A stretch of 26,336 nt of DNA from JBDLSY01 sp041170585 (GTDB taxonomy: Bacteria > Pseudomonadota > Gammaproteobacteria > Burkholderiales > Burkholderiaceae_C), in the NCBI GenBank assembly GCA_041170585.1, contig JBEDNN010000058.1, positions 1 through 26,336 of the forward strand. Direction: 5' to 3'. The translations under genes were made by a program, and so were the position numbers. Below are positions 1-7,528 of this stretch, in pieces. The notes under the pieces are model-generated. The model was not told the DNA's origin. It saw only the letters and a program-made list of their open reading frames with translations, and made no database searches. Each line of letters begins with the position of its first letter. Position 1 is the first letter of the stretch.

Positions 1-108
1 GGTATTGCTACTTAAAAATAGTTATTGTGTTTTTTATCTTACGCAAGCTTTATTTTGCTAAGAAAATTTTAGAAATATATACTTTAACCATATTAAAGTA
101 GCAATGCC
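1..108. mobile_element. MITE-like element A (left copy)
   Basis: Imperfect terminal inverted repeats bound this 108-bp, A+T-rich, non-coding segment. The left end (1-14) reads GGTATTGCTACTTA. The right end (95-108), read on the minus strand, is GGCATTGCTACTTT, so 12 of 14 positions agree. The inner right part, 84-102 (TTAACCATATTAAAGTAGC), recurs exactly in the opposite orientation at 26309-26327, which shows a dispersed family. The left flank lies outside the window, so a target duplication cannot be tested here. It holds no open reading frame, so any mobility would need a transposase elsewhere. It lies directly upstream of fbp and may affect that gene's promoter. Confidence 0.7.
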
Positions 109-163
109 ATTATTTAATTAGTTCAAAACTTTAAATATTTATTAAAAAAAACTCACCTCGCTT

Positions 164-1198
164 ATGAAACGCAAAACCTTAACTCAATATTTAATTGAAG
201 AACAACGCATTAACAACACAATTCCAAGTGATTTACGCTTGTTACTAGAAGTCGTAGCTCGTTCGTGTAAACACATTAGCAACGCTGTGAGTAAAGGTGC
301 ATTGGGTGATATTTTAGGTGAAGCAGGTACAGGCAATATTCAAGGTGAGGCACAGAAAAAATTAGATGTCATTGCTAATGATGTATTATTGGAAGCCAAT
401 GAATGGGGTGGTCATTTGGCCGCAATGGCCAGTGAAGAAATGGATACCTTTGTCGCTGTTCCTAGCCGTTATCCACAAGGCGAATATTTATTATTGTTTG
501 ACCCATTAGACGGCAGCAGTAATATTGATATTAACGTGTCTATCGGTACTATTTTTAGTGTATTAAAAGTACCTAATAATCCTAACAACTCTAATAATTT
601 TATTTCTGAATTACCTCGCACCATTACAGAAAGTGATTTTTTACAACCGGGTCATCAACAAGTGGCGGCGGGTTATGCTATTTACGGCCCTCAAACACAG
701 TTAATTTTAACGGTAGGCAATGGTGTTTACGGTTTTACTTTAGACCGCGAGTTAGGCTCATGGATATTAACGCAAGAACGCATGACTATCCCTGTAGATA
801 CGCAAGAATTTGCCGTTAATATGAGCAATCAACGCCATTGGGCAGCCCCAACTCAACAGTATGTTAATGAGTGTATTCAAGGAAAAACTGGGGTACGCGG
901 TAAAAATTTTAATATGCGTTGGGTCGCTGCAATGGTCGCAGATGTGCATCGTATTTTAAATCGTGGCGGTATCTTTATGTACCCTTGGGACAGCCGTGAA
1001 CCTAACAAACCTGGTAAGTTACGTTTAATGTATGAAGCCAATCCTATGAGTTGGCTGGTAGAGCAAGCGGGAGGGCTATCATCAACAGGCACTGAACGTA
1101 TATTAGATGTACAACCCACCGAATTACACCAACGTGTAGCCGTTTTTTTAGGCAGTAAGCACGAAGTTGAACGGGTGATTGCCTACCATGCAGCCTGA
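164..1198 (+). CDS. fbp: Fructose-1,6-bisphosphatase, class I
   Basis: Hydrolyses fructose 1,6-bisphosphate to fructose 6-phosphate and phosphate in the cytoplasm, for gluconeogenesis or the Calvin cycle. The 344-residue product has the usual length of the class I family. It carries the metal-binding core DPLDGSSNIDINVSIGT from residue 113 and the conserved block around NMRWVAAMVADVHRIL, and it closely resembles betaproteobacterial forms. A short Asn/Pro-rich insertion (NNPNNSNN, about residues 137-145) looks like local repeat expansion in a surface loop. The ATG at 164 gives the full conserved N-terminus (MKRKTLTQYLIEEQR), but no clear Shine-Dalgarno sequence precedes it. The 3' end overlaps mnmE by 11 bp, so the two are probably co-transcribed. 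A MITE-like element ends 55 bp upstream. Confidence 0.96.
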   Translation: MKRKTLTQYLIEEQRINNTIPSDLRLLLEVVARSCKHISNAVSKGALGDILGEAGTGNIQGEAQKKLDVIANDVLLEANEWGGHLAAMASEEMDTFVAVPSRYPQGEYLLLFDPLDGSSNIDINVSIGTIFSVLKVPNNPNNSNNFISELPRTITESDFLQPGHQQVAAGYAIYGPQTQLILTVGNGVYGFTLDRELGSWILTQERMTIPVDTQEFAVNMSNQRHWAAPTQQYVNECIQGKTGVRGKNFNMRWVAAMVADVHRILNRGGIFMYPWDSREPNKPGKLRLMYEANPMSWLVEQAGGLSSTGTERILDVQPTELHQRVAVFLGSKHEVERVIAYHAA

Positions 1199-2603
1199 TA
1201 ACTCGCCCATTATTGCAATCGCGACAGCAGCAGGACGCGGTGGAGTGGGCATTGTACGTTTATCTGGCGGTAAAAATGTACTGCATCAATTAGCTTATCA
1301 ATTAACGGGTAAAAAACTGATTCCACGCTATGCAACTTATACACCTTTTTTAGATGCCAAAACGCCGCAGACTATGAATAGCGGTGTAGCAAATAGTACG
1401 CTCAAAAAGTCAATGATTGATCAAGGTTTAGCGCTATGGTTTCCAGCACCAAACAGTTATACTGGTGAAGATGTTTTAGAACTACAAGGCCATGGAGGCC
1501 CTGTAGTTTTACAGTTGTTATTAAAGCATTGTTTAACGATTGCTGCTGAACACCACATTAACTTACGCATTGCACAACCTGGAGAATTTACTCAACGGGC
1601 TTTCTTAAATGGACAATTAGATTTAGCCCAAGCTGAAAGTGTTGCGGATTTAATTGAAGCCTCTACCGAAGCCGCTGCCAAAGCTGCTAGCCACGCATTA
1701 AGTGGTGCATTTAGCCAACGAATACACACTTTAGTACACCAACTAACACAATTACGCGTACTGGTTGAAGCCACACTTGATTTTCCTGAAGAAGAAATTG
1801 AGTTTTTACAAACTGCTGACGCTATTGGACAATTACAGCGTATTCAACAACAATTTAATGAAGTCTTTGCAGCGACTAAACAAGGTGCACTGTTACGTGA
1901 TGGCATACGTGTTGTATTGGTCGGTGAACCCAATGTAGGAAAAAGTAGCTTATTAAATGCACTGGCACAACAAGATGTTGCCATTGTTACGGCTATTGCA
2001 GGCACAACGCGAGATACGATTACACAAACCATTGTTTTAGAAGGCGTATCATTAGATATGATTGATACAGCGGGTCTACGTGATACCGATGATGAAGTCG
2101 AACGCTTAGGAATTGAACGTACTTGGGCTCAAATCAAAACAGCACATGTTATTTTGCGTTTATACGATGCTACTCAAACAACACATAGCCATTTAGATTT
2201 AGAGGCAAAGTTACCTTCATCTTTGCCCGTAATACATGTTTTAAATAAAATTGATGCTGCCCCACAAACGCTTAATAAATTAACTAATTATTTAGCTATT
2301 TCTGCAAAAACAGGACAAGGATTAGACACCTTAAAAACAGAGTTATTACGCCTTGCTGGGTGGAAAATCAATCAAAGTGGTGAAGGTATATACATTGCTA
2401 GAGAACGACATATTCAAGCACTCAATGCGGCCCAAGAACAGTTGAGTGTTGCCCATAGTTGTGCTCAAATGGGTGATAGATCTTTGGATTTATTTGCCGA
2501 ATCCTTGCGTGTAACACAGCGGTATTTAGGTGAAATTACGGGTGAGTTTACTAGTGATGATCTACTAGGTGTTATTTTTGGTCAGTTTTGTATTGGTAAA
2601 TAA
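1188..2603 (+). CDS. mnmE: tRNA modification GTPase MnmE
   Basis: With MnmG, installs the (carboxymethyl)aminomethyl group at C5 of wobble uridine in certain tRNAs, using methylene-THF and GTP. The N-terminal THF-binding domain begins with the family motif ATAAGRGGVGIVRLSG. A GTPase domain follows: G1 GEPNVGKSS (from about residue 246), a TTRD segment, G3 DTAGLRD, G4 NKID and a G5-like SAKTG. The product ends in the catalytic CIGK tail. The ATG at 1188 (MQPDNSPIIAIATAAG) is chosen over the in-frame TTG at 1179, giving 471 residues, because it aligns better with known N-termini. It overlaps fbp by 11 bp. Its partner mnmG is also in the window, about 10 kb away. The usual upstream neighbour yidC is not here. 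The 19 bp encoding the C-terminal tail and stop are duplicated in tandem just downstream. Confidence 0.97.
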   Translation: MQPDNSPIIAIATAAGRGGVGIVRLSGGKNVLHQLAYQLTGKKLIPRYATYTPFLDAKTPQTMNSGVANSTLKKSMIDQGLALWFPAPNSYTGEDVLELQGHGGPVVLQLLLKHCLTIAAEHHINLRIAQPGEFTQRAFLNGQLDLAQAESVADLIEASTEAAAKAASHALSGAFSQRIHTLVHQLTQLRVLVEATLDFPEEEIEFLQTADAIGQLQRIQQQFNEVFAATKQGALLRDGIRVVLVGEPNVGKSSLLNALAQQDVAIVTAIAGTTRDTITQTIVLEGVSLDMIDTAGLRDTDDEVERLGIERTWAQIKTAHVILRLYDATQTTHSHLDLEAKLPSSLPVIHVLNKIDAAPQTLNKLTNYLAISAKTGQGLDTLKTELLRLAGWKINQSGEGIYIARERHIQALNAAQEQLSVAHSCAQMGDRSLDLFAESLRVTQRYLGEITGEFTSDDLLGVIFGQFCIGK

Positions 2604-2623
2604 TTTTTGTATTGGTAAATAAT
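2586..2623. repeat. 19-bp tandem duplication copying the mnmE stop region
   Basis: TTTTGTATTGGTAAATAAT occurs at 2586-2604 and again, identically, at 2605-2623. The first copy holds the last codons of mnmE (Phe-Cys-Ile-Gly-Lys-stop). The second lies after the stop and is untranslated. This is a recent perfect duplication, probably by replication slippage. Confidence 0.95.
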
Positions 2624-2663
2624 ATTAGTAAATAATATAATGGTAGGCAGAATATTAATTTAG

Positions 2664-2725
2664 TAAGCCTTATTTTTTATTAAGCCTTATTTTTTATAAT
2701 TTTTTTATAATTTTTTTATAATTTT
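2664..2725. repeat. Two adjoining tandem duplications (17-bp and 11-bp units)
   Basis: TAAGCCTTATTTTTTAT is repeated exactly at 2664-2680 and 2681-2697. An 11-bp unit, ATAATTTTTTT, follows at 2696-2706 and 2707-2717, with a partial third copy to about 2725. With the duplication at 2586-2623 they fill most of the mnmE-grxD gap. No hairpin terminator was seen here. Confidence 0.9.
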
Positions 2726-2759
2726 ATTTATTATTGTTTTACTTTTAAGGAATTTATAT

Positions 2760-3086
2760 ATGACTTTAGACGTACAAGATTTTTTAAAAAAAACTGTAAC
2801 AGACAACGCTATTGTGTTGTTTATGAAAGGCACAGCACAGTTTCCTCAATGTGGTTTTTCAGGAAAAGCCATCGCTTTACTTAAGCAATGCGGGGCAAAA
2901 GATATTGTTACATTTAATGTATTGTCTGATGATGACGTAAGACAAGGAATTAAAACATTTTCTAACTGGCCGACTATTCCTCAACTGTATATTCAAGGTG
3001 AGTTTATTGGTGGTAGCGATATTATGAATGAATTATTTGAACAAGGTGAATTACAGACTTTAGTGGCACAAGTAAGCCAATCTTAA
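2760..3086 (+). CDS. grxD: Monothiol glutaredoxin, Grx4/GrxD type
   Basis: Cytoplasmic monothiol glutaredoxin that binds and transfers [2Fe-2S] clusters, usually with BolA-type partners. The 108-residue product is the normal length for this family. It has the CGFS active site in PQCGFSGKAI (about residues 30-39), the glutathione-binding WPTIPQLYI with its cis-proline, and the GGSDI motif. The ATG at 2760 has a good Shine-Dalgarno sequence (AAGGA, 2747-2751). It lies 156 bp after mnmE on the same strand, separated by tandem repeats. It ends one base before the stop codon of the convergent yidD gene, leaving no room for a terminator. It occupies the place where yidC would be expected between yidD and mnmE. 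Confidence 0.96.
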   Translation: MTLDVQDFLKKTVTDNAIVLFMKGTAQFPQCGFSGKAIALLKQCGAKDIVTFNVLSDDDVRQGIKTFSNWPTIPQLYIQGEFIGGSDIMNELFEQGELQTLVAQVSQS

Positions 3087-3087
3087 A

Positions 3088-3300
3088 TTACGGAACAGGG
3101 TCATAACCCCCTTTAGCAAAAGGTTGGCACCGTACAATCCGTGTGCCAGTCAGCCAGCTACCTTTAGCTGCACCATAACGGGTAATAGCTTCTAAGCCAT
3201 AGCATGAACAAGTTGGCGTAAAGCGACAGGCTTTACCGACCCAAGGGCTAAATAGGTAGCGATAGGTTTTAATAATACTTAAAAATAAAAAACGTATCAT
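3088..3300 (-). CDS. yidD: Membrane protein insertion efficiency factor YidD
   Basis: Small membrane-associated protein that assists YidC-dependent insertion of inner-membrane proteins. The 70-residue product has the full family pattern: an N-terminal amphipathic helix, YRYLFSPWVGKACRFTPTCS with its clustered cysteines, then YGLEAI and the C-terminal GGYDPVP. Its ATG overlaps the rnpA stop by four bases (ATGA), which indicates translational coupling in an rpmH-rnpA-yidD operon. In most Proteobacteria yidC follows next, but here the operon ends against the convergent grxD gene. Confidence 0.97.
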   Translation of the reverse strand: MIRFLFLSIIKTYRYLFSPWVGKACRFTPTCSCYGLEAITRYGAAKGSWLTGTRIVRCQPFAKGGYDPVP

Positions 3301-3827
3301 TGCATGCCTGTTTCAATCAATGAAGGATACGTGCGTAACAATTGTTGTACAACCTGCTCAAACATAGTCCGCAGGCACTGGGAAAAAACAGCACTGTGTG
3401 GATTTAGGTAAGACTGATGAGGAATCAGTTGATTTTTAAACAGTGTTTTTTGTTTAGGAAGATTTTTTACTCTAAACAAACAACGAATATTGTGTTGAAT
3501 GTGATACGGTACATTTAAAGCCACAGACCCAGCTAAATCACAGTTTTTGGTTGATGCTAACTGAATTAAAGCAACTAAATATGTAACGCAGTGTGCGCGA
3601 AGAAGGCGGCGAATGCGATTACGGTCTACCGCTAAAGGATAGGCTTTTTTAGGTACAATAATTCCTAAGTAAACTGTTGGGTTTACTTTAAGTTTTTCGT
3701 TTAATTTATCTTGTAAAGGCGTGATTTTTATATGAAGAAAATACGCGTCTGTACGGGCTAAAGGTTTGGTACGCATCAAGTCAGAAAAATGGGTTTCGCC
3801 TAATAAGGCTTGTAGCTGTTTAGGCAC
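3297..3827 (-). CDS. rnpA: Ribonuclease P protein component (enlarged)
   Basis: Protein cofactor of the RNase P ribozyme, which removes 5' leaders from pre-tRNA. The diagnostic motif DRNRIRRLLRAH lies at about residues 68-79, after a strand-rich N-terminal half (HIKITP... VYLGIIVPKKAYPLAV). The position between rpmH and yidD, with a 4-bp overlap with yidD, supports the call. At 176 residues it is clearly longer than the usual 110-130. The extra sequence is mostly between the ALNVPYH strand and the C-terminal helix (LRTMFEQVVQQLL), about 40-50 residues rich in Lys, Asn, Gln and Leu. The start is GTG at 3827. No in-frame ATG lies between the upstream stop and the conserved core, apart from an internal Met at about residue 18. 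Confidence 0.9.
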   Translation of the reverse strand: MPKQLQALLGETHFSDLMRTKPLARTDAYFLHIKITPLQDKLNEKLKVNPTVYLGIIVPKKAYPLAVDRNRIRRLLRAHCVTYLVALIQLASTKNCDLAGSVALNVPYHIQHNIRCLFRVKNLPKQKTLFKNQLIPHQSYLNPHSAVFSQCLRTMFEQVVQQLLRTYPSLIETGMQ

Positions 3828-3883
3828 AGAAACTTGTTTTACATGACTTGATTAAGCAGATACGCAAATAATTTATCAATAAA

Positions 3884-4018
3884 CTATAAACCTAAACGAG
3901 CACGGCCTTTAGCACGGCGAGCGCGAATAACGGCACGGCCACCTTTTGTTTTCATACGAACTAAAAAGCCGTGAGTACGGGCGCGGCGAATTTTTGAGGG
4001 CTGGTAAGTGCGTTTCAT
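3884..4018 (-). CDS. rpmH: 50S ribosomal protein L34
   Basis: Ribosomal protein L34 of the large subunit. Translating the minus strand from the ATG at 4018 gives 44 residues, beginning MKRTYQPSKIRRARTHGF and ending RRAKGRARLGL. Length and sequence are typical. It is the first gene of the leftward rpmH-rnpA-yidD operon and diverges from dnaA, the standard arrangement at bacterial origins. A good sigma70-type promoter lies at 4060-4088. Confidence 0.98.
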   Translation of the reverse strand: MKRTYQPSKIRRARTHGFLVRMKTKGGRAVIRARRAKGRARLGL

Positions 4019-4340
4019 GACAGATCCGATAAATAATCATTTAAAATAGGTAACTCGTTATTACACACGAAAATATCAAATACGTCAAGGTTTAAGCTAA
4101 ATTAAAGCTCACTTATTGATTTATTTTATTAAGTATATCCACTATATAGTCATTACATTTTAAAATAAGATTTTTTATTACCTACAGCATTGATTTTATT
4201 AGGTTAATAAAATTTAAAAACCGTAAAATAAAATAAAAAGACTATATTTAATTTTTTGTTTATTTATCATTTATTTTTATATATTTATATATTTATTTAT
4301 ATTTTGTCTCATTATTATCCATTTTTAAAGACTGCTGCAC
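4019..4340. other. rpmH-dnaA divergent intergenic region
   Basis: About 320 bp of very A+T-rich sequence between the divergent rpmH and dnaA genes. It contains the rpmH promoter. The nearest matches to a DnaA box are weak (TTATCCATT at 4315-4323; ATATCCACT near 4136-4144), each with two mismatches. It could hold dnaA autoregulation sites, but no convincing box cluster or dnaA promoter was found. No RNA gene or reading frame is evident. Confidence 0.6.
4060..4088 (-). promoter_or_regulatory. Sigma70-type promoter of rpmH-rnpA-yidD
   Basis: On the minus strand, TTGACG (4088-4083) is followed by a 17-base spacer and TGTAAT (4065-4060). Each box has one mismatch to consensus. The predicted transcript begins about 35 bases before the rpmH start. 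Predicted from sequence only. Confidence 0.7.
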
Positions 4341-5825
4341 ATGTTTGTTTACAACGCTAACGCTAACGAAGACCAATCTCAAGCCTTATGGCAAGCATGC
4401 TTAGTTGGCTTACAAGCTAATTTACCACAAACGCAAATTAATTTATGGTTGCGTGCAATTGAGCCTCTCTCATTAATTCAAACCGTAAGTACAAATAACA
4501 CGCAGATATTATTAACTTGTCAAACAAAACAGTCACAAAAAATCAATGCTATTATGTCGCAGTTTCAAGCAATCGTTGAACGGCAGTGCCACCAATTATG
4601 TGGCCATGCAGTTGAATGGTCTCTGTTAGCTGCTGCAACAGATAGCTTTAGTAAGGCAATACAAGGCAGCTTATTAGAAGCCAATCCTTCTACAACGGAA
4701 TTAGACTCTACAAGTGAAACCAAACATACCCCCACCCTAAAATCTTTAAACTCTAGTACAAATACAAACAATAACGAAAGCTCGTTTGAATCAAGTACAC
4801 ATGAAGGAACAGGCTTAAATAGCCGTTTGTCCTTTGAGCATTTTGTAGTAGGAAAAGCAAATCAAATGGCACATGCTGCGGCACAACACGTAGCACATAA
4901 TCCAGGTGTGTCTTATAATCCCTTTTTTTTATACGGTGGCGTTGGTTTAGGTAAAACACATCTAGTACACGCCGTTGGCAATACTGTATTGGCTAATAAT
5001 CCAAATGCTAGAATTCGTTATATTCACGCCAATCAATTTATTGCTGATGTGGTTGGGTCTTATCGTCGTCAAACATTTGACTCATTTAAGCGCTACTATC
5101 ACGGCTTAGATGTTTTATTAATTGATGACATTCAGTTTTTTGCTGATAAAAAGCGTACTCAAGAAGAGTTATTTTATGCTTTTGAGACTTTAGTTGCCAA
5201 TCGTAGCCAAATTATCTTGACCAGTGATACTTTTCCAAAAGATTTAGAGGATATTGAAAATCGTTTAGTTTCCCGATTTAGTGCTGGCTTAATTGCTGCA
5301 ATTGATCCGCCTGAATTAGAAATGCGTGTAGCCATTTTGCAAGAAAAGGCTAAATCACTCTCTATTAGCTTGCAAGAAGATGTTGCTTTTTATATTGCCA
5401 AAAATTTGCGCTCTAATATCCGTGAGCTTGAAGGCGCGTTGCATAAATTATTGGCGTACAGTCGGTTTCAAAATAGCCATATTACCTTGGAAATGGCAAA
5501 AACTTCCTTACGTGATGTAATTAGTGGGCCTCGTAGTATTTTATCTGTTGAAACAATCCAAAAAATAGTGGCTGACTATTACAAAGTTAAATTAGCAGAT
5601 TTATGTGGTAAACGTCGCTTAGCAAGTATTGTTTTACCAAGACAAGTTGCTATGTACTTAATCAAAGAATTGACTCAAAAAAGCTTACCCGACATTGGCG
5701 AAGCATTTGGCGGTCGTGACCATACAACTGTATTACATGCGGTTCGTAAAATTGCTTTAGAAAAAGCAAATAATCCACAACTTAGTCATCAAATTCATGT
5801 TATTCAACAAACTTTAGGGGGATAA
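4341..5825 (+). CDS. dnaA: Chromosomal replication initiator protein DnaA
   Basis: AAA+ ATPase that binds DnaA boxes, opens oriC and loads DnaB. Domain I (about 1-95) is followed by a Ser/Thr/Asn-rich domain II linker (about 110-160). The AAA+ domain has Walker A GGVGLGKT (199-206), Walker B LLIDD (259-263) and the sensor region RFSAGL. The C-terminal DNA-binding domain carries the signature GGRDHTTVLH (457-466). The 494-residue length fits a form with a moderately long linker. The ATG at 4341 lacks a clear Shine-Dalgarno sequence. A short 6-bp repeat near the start encodes NANANE. A strong intrinsic terminator follows at 5875-5907, so dnaN, 476 bp downstream beyond oriC, probably has its own promoter. 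Confidence 0.98.
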   Translation: MFVYNANANEDQSQALWQACLVGLQANLPQTQINLWLRAIEPLSLIQTVSTNNTQILLTCQTKQSQKINAIMSQFQAIVERQCHQLCGHAVEWSLLAAATDSFSKAIQGSLLEANPSTTELDSTSETKHTPTLKSLNSSTNTNNNESSFESSTHEGTGLNSRLSFEHFVVGKANQMAHAAAQHVAHNPGVSYNPFFLYGGVGLGKTHLVHAVGNTVLANNPNARIRYIHANQFIADVVGSYRRQTFDSFKRYYHGLDVLLIDDIQFFADKKRTQEELFYAFETLVANRSQIILTSDTFPKDLEDIENRLVSRFSAGLIAAIDPPELEMRVAILQEKAKSLSISLQEDVAFYIAKNLRSNIRELEGALHKLLAYSRFQNSHITLEMAKTSLRDVISGPRSILSVETIQKIVADYYKVKLADLCGKRRLASIVLPRQVAMYLIKELTQKSLPDIGEAFGGRDHTTVLHAVRKIALEKANNPQLSHQIHVIQQTLGG

Positions 5826-5874
5826 ATAGTATTATTTTACTTAAAAAAATTGAGTTTATAAACACCTTTAGTTT

Positions 5875-5907
5875 AAAAAGTCATTAATTTTATTAATGGC
5901 TTTTTTT
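5875..5907 (+). terminator. Rho-independent terminator after dnaA
   Basis: A 14-bp stem pairs AAAAAGTCATTAAT (5875-5888) with ATTAATGGCTTTTT across a TTT loop. It contains one G-T wobble and runs into a tract of seven T. It lies 50 bp after the dnaA stop. The A-tract on the other side means it could work in both directions. Confidence 0.85.
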
Positions 5908-6301
5908 ATTTTCACATAATAACTTGTTGATAAGTATGTGTATAAGTATGTGGATAAATAATATAAATTGTGGATATGTATTTTTTATTCATTTATAACT
6001 AGAGTTATCCACAACTTTTACTAAAAATAATATACAGCTTAATAACAAGCTAAACTATTGATTTAAAACAATATTATTTAGTTATCCGCGTTTTTTTAAC
6101 TTTCCTATTATTACTATTAGATAAATATAAATAAACTAAACAAGTAATTACCTCCATACATAAGACAATAAAAAATAAAAAATAAAATTTATTACATGTA
6201 ATGTGGATAACTATTTATGAATTGTGGGTAAAATAAAAGACTATTCAATTATTTATAAATAATTAAAAATTAACTTATAAAAAATTAACTTATTATTTAT
6301 T
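5908..6301. other. Replication origin oriC
   Basis: The dnaA-dnaN gap contains three perfect DnaA boxes: TGTGGATAA at 5949-5957 and 6202-6210 (minus orientation) and TTATCCACA at 6005-6013 (plus). Degenerate boxes are TGTTGATAA (5925-5933), TGTGGATAT (5969-5977), TTATCCGCG (6082-6090) and TGTGGGTAA (6223-6231). Very A+T-rich stretches at about 6091-6190 and 6236-6300 could act as the unwinding element; the second directly precedes dnaN. The location next to dnaA is the standard one. The DnaA-box spacing and exact unwinding site are not established. Confidence 0.9.
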
Positions 6302-7435
6302 ATGCAACTTATAAAAACATCTCGTGACGCTATCCTAAAACCATTAAGTAATTGTGTAGGTATTGTTGAACGAAAACATACTTTACCTATTCTAGCTAAT
6401 GTGTTACTACGAAAAGAAGAAGACACTTTACATTTTTTAGCTACAGATGTAGAAATTCAAATTACAACACAGACTTTTGCTGATACAAAAGGAACTTGTA
6501 CAACAACAGTCGCTGCACGTAAATTATTAGAAATAATAAAAGCCTTGCCAGAAGGTAACGAAGTTATTTTAAATTATGACGCAAAAAAACTAATCATACA
6601 AAGTGGTAAAGCACGATTCTCAGTACAAACTTTGGAAGCAGTTGATTTTCCAACAATGACTGCGCCCAAAGAGTGGACAGCAGAATGGAGTATGTCGCAA
6701 AAAGCCTTGAAAAATGCTTTAAACCAAGTTTCTTTTTCCATGGCACAACAAGATATTCGTTATTATTTAAATGGTTTATTACTTAGTATTGAAGGTCAAA
6801 CCTTGCGTACCGTTGCAACTGATGGGCATAGACTGGCTTACTGCGAAACCCACCTTGGTTTAGATGAGCGTGCAAATAAAAATAATACTGTAAATTTACC
6901 TAAATTAGAATTAATCATACCTAGAAAAACAGTATTAGAATTGTTACGACAATTGGATGAATCTGAAGCGATTATTACGATAAAAGCAACTGCCCAAATG
7001 ATTCAGTTTGAGTTTGTTGGTCATACAGTTATGTCAAAGCTAATTGAAGGCAAATTCCCAGATTTTAATAAAGTTATTCCTAAAAAGCATTCAAAAGTAA
7101 TTGATATCAATCGAATAGTTTTGCAATCTGCTTTGCAGCGTGCAGCCATTATGACCACAGATAAATTTAAAGGCGTTAAATTAGCACTAAGTACTGATGC
7201 TTTATTAATTAGTGCTCATAATGCCGATCAAGAAGAGGCGTACGATGAATTAGATGTGCTATATCAACACGAAGCTATGGACATTGGTTTTAATGTCAAT
7301 TACTTGCTAGATGTATTGGCTAATTTTAAATTTGAAACAGTACAATTACACTTTAGCGATACCAATGCTTCTGCAATGCTTACTGTCTTAAACGATTTAT
7401 CGTTTAAATACGTTGTAATGCCTATGAGAATTTAA
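6302..7435 (+). CDS. dnaN: DNA polymerase III sliding clamp (beta subunit)
   Basis: Ring-shaped homodimeric processivity clamp that tethers DNA polymerase III and many repair proteins to DNA. The 377-residue product is close to the usual 366-375. It matches the family along its length: MQLIKTSRDAILKPL at the N-terminus, KHTLPILANVLL, TDVEIQI, the central TDGHRLAYCE and the C-terminal YVVMPMRI. Its order after dnaA and before gyrB, with no recF between, is typical of Betaproteobacteria. No Shine-Dalgarno sequence is visible before the ATG at 6302, and the upstream region is the A+T-rich part of oriC. Confidence 0.98.
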   Translation: MQLIKTSRDAILKPLSNCVGIVERKHTLPILANVLLRKEEDTLHFLATDVEIQITTQTFADTKGTCTTTVAARKLLEIIKALPEGNEVILNYDAKKLIIQSGKARFSVQTLEAVDFPTMTAPKEWTAEWSMSQKALKNALNQVSFSMAQQDIRYYLNGLLLSIEGQTLRTVATDGHRLAYCETHLGLDERANKNNTVNLPKLELIIPRKTVLELLRQLDESEAIITIKATAQMIQFEFVGHTVMSKLIEGKFPDFNKVIPKKHSKVIDINRIVLQSALQRAAIMTTDKFKGVKLALSTDALLISAHNADQEEAYDELDVLYQHEAMDIGFNVNYLLDVLANFKFETVQLHFSDTNASAMLTVLNDLSFKYVVMPMRI

Positions 7436-7439
7436 ATAA

Positions 7440-7467
7440 ATACGGATTGAAATACGGATTGAAATAC
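7440..7467. repeat. 12-bp tandem duplication in the dnaN-gyrB gap
   Basis: ATACGGATTGAA is repeated exactly at 7440-7451 and 7452-7463, with four bases of a third copy. It starts within five bases of the dnaN stop codon. Confidence 0.9.
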
Positions 7468-7528
7468 TAATTTTTTTATATTGAGTTAGCTTGTTTTAAA
7501 TTAATTTAAAATTAATAATAGGTCTACA

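Noticed and set aside
1179..1187. TTG start of mnmE at 1179
   Set aside because: The ATG at 1188 gives the conserved N-terminus; TTG adds only three non-conserved residues.
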